Origin: Bacteroidales bacterium UBA6248
GTDB lineage: Bacteria; Bacteroidota; Bacteroidia; Bacteroidales; Lentimicrobiaceae
Assembly (NCBI GenBank): GCA_002441345.1
Contig: DJVU01000082.1
Span: 30,873 to 94,872, forward strand
Length of the DNA stretch: 64,000 nt
Direction: 5' to 3'
Shown: piece after piece, positions 62,194 to 64,000 of the stretch
Layout of the letters: each line of letters opens with the position of its first letter
Position numbering within the stretch: position 1 is the stretch's first letter
The notes under the pieces: generated by a model
Told to the model about the DNA's origin: nothing
Database searches by the model: none
The model's input: the letters and a program-made list of their open reading frames with translations, nothing else
Position numbers and translations under genes: made by a program

Positions 62194-62712
62194 TTAAAAT
62201 TCAATGCCTTTTCTGGCGTCAATTCCTTTGGTGTAATAGTGTTTAACTTCTTTCATTTCGGTGATCAGGTCGGCGTGTTCATAAAGCTCCTCCGGGGCAT
62301 AACGCCCTGTCAATACTATCTCCATTTCTTCGTGTTTCGACTTCAGCAAACGGATAACTTCATCCGGACTGAAAAGCTTATAATGCATGGCAATGCATAT
62401 TTCATCCAGAATCAGTAATCCGGTGCCGTTGTTTTTTACAATGTCTTTCACTTCTTCCAGTCCCTTTTGCGCTGCCTGTATATCCTTCGGAGCAGGCTCG
62501 TTAACGATGAAGCAATCAAGCCCGTACTGTTTCAATGTGATTTCAGGAATTTTTCCGATACTTCTCAGTTCCGAATAGTACATGCCCTTCACAAACTGGG
62601 CAATGAAAACCGGGATGCCTGCTCCTGCTGCCCGTAGGGCAAGTCCGAGCGCTGCTGTTGTCTTACCTTTCCCGTTTCCGGTATACAAATGGATGTATCC
62701 TCGTGTTGCCAT
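62194..62712 (-). CDS. cobO: Cob(I)yrinic acid a,c-diamide adenosyltransferase (CobO/BtuR)
   Basis: A 172-residue corrinoid adenosyltransferase. The P-loop GNGKGKTTAALG near residue 13 binds ATP, followed by VFIAQFVKG and LLILDEICIAMHY and LTGRYAPEEL. It converts cob(I)alamin or precursors to the adenosyl form, so cells can make or salvage B12 coenzyme. Length is close to the BtuR family. Spacing is 12 bases to the trans-sulfuration gene and 24 to the NifX-like gene, so the genes are probably cotranscribed. No other cobalamin gene is visible here. Confidence 0.9.
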   Translation of the reverse strand: MATRGYIHLYTGNGKGKTTAALGLALRAAGAGIPVFIAQFVKGMYYSELRSIGKIPEITLKQYGLDCFIVNEPAPKDIQAAQKGLEEVKDIVKNNGTGLLILDEICIAMHYKLFSPDEVIRLLKSKHEEMEIVLTGRYAPEELYEHADLITEMKEVKHYYTKGIDARKGIEF

Positions 62713-62736
62713 CGTGGGTATTAAATTAGTCTGATG

Positions 62737-63075
62737 TTAAAATGCATCGAGTTGCCCTTTTTGGTATTGCCCGTAAGCCTGCTTCAGGGTAATATCGTGT
62801 GCATTGACAAAAATCTTAATCTTTGTGTTTTTCAGTGCCGTAGCGGCATGATCGCCCGGACCGTTGCCGGTAATAAGCACATCCGGGTTTAATTCAAAAA
62901 TCTTTTGTGCCGTTGCCGTTCCGGCACCATGTGCTTCATTTTTTACGGCACTGTTGTCGATACTGGTCAATTCTCCGCTGTCCTCATCAAACAATACCAG
63001 ATATTCGGCACGTCCGAATCTCGGATCAATTGTTGATTCCCACGTTGTTCCTCTGGCAGTAAATACGATTTTCAT
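62737..63075 (-). CDS. NifX/NafY-like (dinitrogenase iron-molybdenum cofactor) domain protein
   Basis: A 112-residue single-domain protein. The RNase H-like fold of the NifX family is recognisable from KIVFTARGTTWESTIDPRFGRAEYLVLFD and DVLITGNGPGDHAATALK. In nitrogen fixers the family carries Fe-S or FeMo-co precursors; outside nif clusters, as here, it commonly accompanies MinD-type ATPases with unknown role. It lies 12 bases downstream of the MinD-ferredoxin gene. Confidence 0.87.
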   Translation of the reverse strand: MKIVFTARGTTWESTIDPRFGRAEYLVLFDEDSGELTSIDNSAVKNEAHGAGTATAQKIFELNPDVLITGNGPGDHAATALKNTKIKIFVNAHDITLKQAYGQYQKGQLDAF

Positions 63076-63087
63076 TTTTTGTTATGT

Positions 63088-63963
63088 TTAGTTTGTTAGT
63101 TTCCTCACTTTCTCCCAACATTTGGTCATCTGGTTTTTCAGATCTCCTGTACTTGTTTCAACGATGGTTTTACCTTCGGTTATGGCCTTGGTAAACCTTT
63201 CATCGTAAGGAAAATCCGCAAGGTGCGGAATTCCTTCTTCAGCAAGAAAATGTATAATTTTCTGATGTTGTCCGGGATTTATGTCGGCTTTGTTGATGAT
63301 ACATCCGGCTTTGATACGAAACTTTTTCACGAGTTCGTAAACCCGTTTCAGATCGTGCAGCCCCGATACGGATGGTTCGGTAACCAGTACCACAAAGTTA
63401 GCCCCCGACAGGGATGAAATAACCGGGCATCCTGTACCAGGAGATCCGTCAACGATTACATATTCTGCGCGTTCCTCCAGGGCAAGTTCTCTGGCTTCAT
63501 TTTTTACTTTAGCAACCAGTTTTCCAGAATTGTCGGCTCCGATCCCCAGGCGGGCATGTACCATTTTGCCACCGGTCCGGATTTTTGAAATGTGCCACTT
63601 TCCGGCTTTGCGCTTCTTATTGATGATGGCTTCCGGCGGACACACACGGGCACAGTATCCGCAGCCTTCACAACGCAAGGGATCGATACGGTAGATTCCG
63701 TCTTTTACCGTAATGGCATCAAAACGGCATACATCGGCACATTTCCCGCAGCGAATGCAACCGGACTGATCTATGCTGGATATTTCACCGCTGTAAAAGT
63801 CTTCCGAATATTCAAAATCCGGTTTCAGCAGCAGGTGCATATCGGCTGCATCCACATCGCAGTCGGCAGTAACAACCGATGACCCTCCGAGGTATGAGAA
63901 AGATGCTGTTACGGTAGTTTTTCCTGTGCCCCCTTTGCCGGATATTACAACAATTTCTTTCAT
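63088..63963 (-). CDS. MinD-superfamily P-loop ATPase with inserted ferredoxin domain
   Basis: A 291-residue fusion. It begins with the deviant Walker A GKGGTGKTTVTASFSYL and a DCDVDAADMHLLL motif. Residues about 63-112 are a dicluster ferredoxin insert with CIRCGKCADVC and CEGCGYCARVC motifs and PPEAI. The rest is the ATPase, with YVIVDGSPGTGCPV and LVTEPSVSGLHDLK. Members are common in anaerobes next to NifX-like proteins and are thought to handle Fe-S or redox cofactors; the function is not established. Its ATG overlaps the stop of the upstream gene by 4 bases. Confidence 0.88.
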   Translation of the reverse strand: MKEIVVISGKGGTGKTTVTASFSYLGGSSVVTADCDVDAADMHLLLKPDFEYSEDFYSGEISSIDQSGCIRCGKCADVCRFDAITVKDGIYRIDPLRCEGCGYCARVCPPEAIINKKRKAGKWHISKIRTGGKMVHARLGIGADNSGKLVAKVKNEARELALEERAEYVIVDGSPGTGCPVISSLSGANFVVLVTEPSVSGLHDLKRVYELVKKFRIKAGCIINKADINPGQHQKIIHFLAEEGIPHLADFPYDERFTKAITEGKTIVETSTGDLKNQMTKCWEKVRKLTN

Positions 63964-64000
63964 TTGCCGCCCCCTTCCGTAATTCCGGTTACAGCGTCCA
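63960..64000 (-). CDS. C-terminal end of an upstream gene in the same operon (partial)
   Basis: The last 13 codons of a leftward gene end in ITEGGGK and a TGA whose bases overlap the ATG of the MinD-ferredoxin gene (ATGA). The identity cannot be determined from so little; in comparable operons a second MinD-type ATPase or a NifX-like protein is usual here. Confidence 0.6.
   Translation of the reverse strand, partial: DAVTGITEGGGK

Noticed and set aside
62737..63963. Nitrogen-fixation cluster
   Set aside because: Only a NifX-like domain and a MinD-ferredoxin ATPase are present; no nifHDK, nifB or nifE.

Overview
The window is chromosomal DNA from a member of the Bacteroidota, most like a free-living anaerobic or facultative Bacteroidales-type organism. 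The evidence is promoters of the TAnnTTTG(C) kind, weak or absent Shine-Dalgarno sequences, a TonB-dependent receptor with a carboxypeptidase-regulatory-like N-terminus, DUF5689, DUF4199 and PorP/SprF proteins, two proteins with type IX secretion (T9SS) C-terminal signals, and a fused 2-oxoacid:ferredoxin oxidoreductase. No transposase, phage gene, CRISPR array or rRNA operon was seen. Most of the window is core genome in short operons separated by hairpin terminators.

Layout. 1-615: truncated GH92 mannosidase. 663-10405: DNA polymerase I, a methionine/glutamine aminotransferase with an omega-amidase, a DEAD-box helicase and Mfd. 10459-16216: a TonB receptor and DUF5689 lipoprotein operon, divergent from an exported endonuclease/exonuclease/phosphatase-fold enzyme. 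16287-18912: polyprenyl-phosphate mannosyltransferase, dihydroorotase and a MORN-like lipoprotein. 19018-22351: a coiled-coil lipoprotein and a secreted GH31 glycosidase. 22472-26534: rRNA methyltransferase, S4 protein, Der, initiator tRNA and Era. 26709-28013: NhaD antiporter. 28316-42124: a SprF-like protein and a 4218-residue surface protein, the largest accessory element. 42606-46224: aldo/keto reductase, DeoC, a T9SS-exported thioredoxin-like protein, an acetyltransferase and a DUF4199 membrane protein. 46280-53850: KorAB, a two-cluster ferredoxin, SucA and SucB. 53900-58647: a polytopic membrane protein, NadB, gamma-carbonic anhydrase and a membrane zinc peptidase. 58731-64000: Mrp ATPase, a flavin disulfide reductase, a trans-sulfuration enzyme, a cobalamin adenosyltransferase, a NifX-like protein and a ferredoxin-containing MinD-family ATPase in one leftward run.

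How genes work together. Kor, ferredoxin and SucAB give two chemically different routes from 2-oxoglutarate to succinyl-CoA in one 7.6 kb block: a reversible ferredoxin-linked one and an irreversible NAD-linked one. The aminotransferase and omega-amidase fit the last steps of methionine salvage. The TonB receptor, DUF5689 lipoprotein and exported nuclease-fold enzyme look like an envelope system for scavenging phosphoester or nucleic-acid nutrients. The giant protein and its SprF-like partner look like a T9SS adhesin or gliding-type surface module. It carries 23 copies of a Trp-Thr/Ser-x-x-Gly-x-Gly repeat of about 89 residues, 5 domains of two other types, 18 PKD domains and a T9SS C-terminal domain. 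Nine of the PKD domains are arranged as three copies of a three-domain cassette.

No single locus can be declared a new system from sequence alone. The best candidates for follow-up are the giant adhesin module, the TonB/DUF5689/nuclease locus and the NifX/MinD-ferredoxin operon cut by the right edge.
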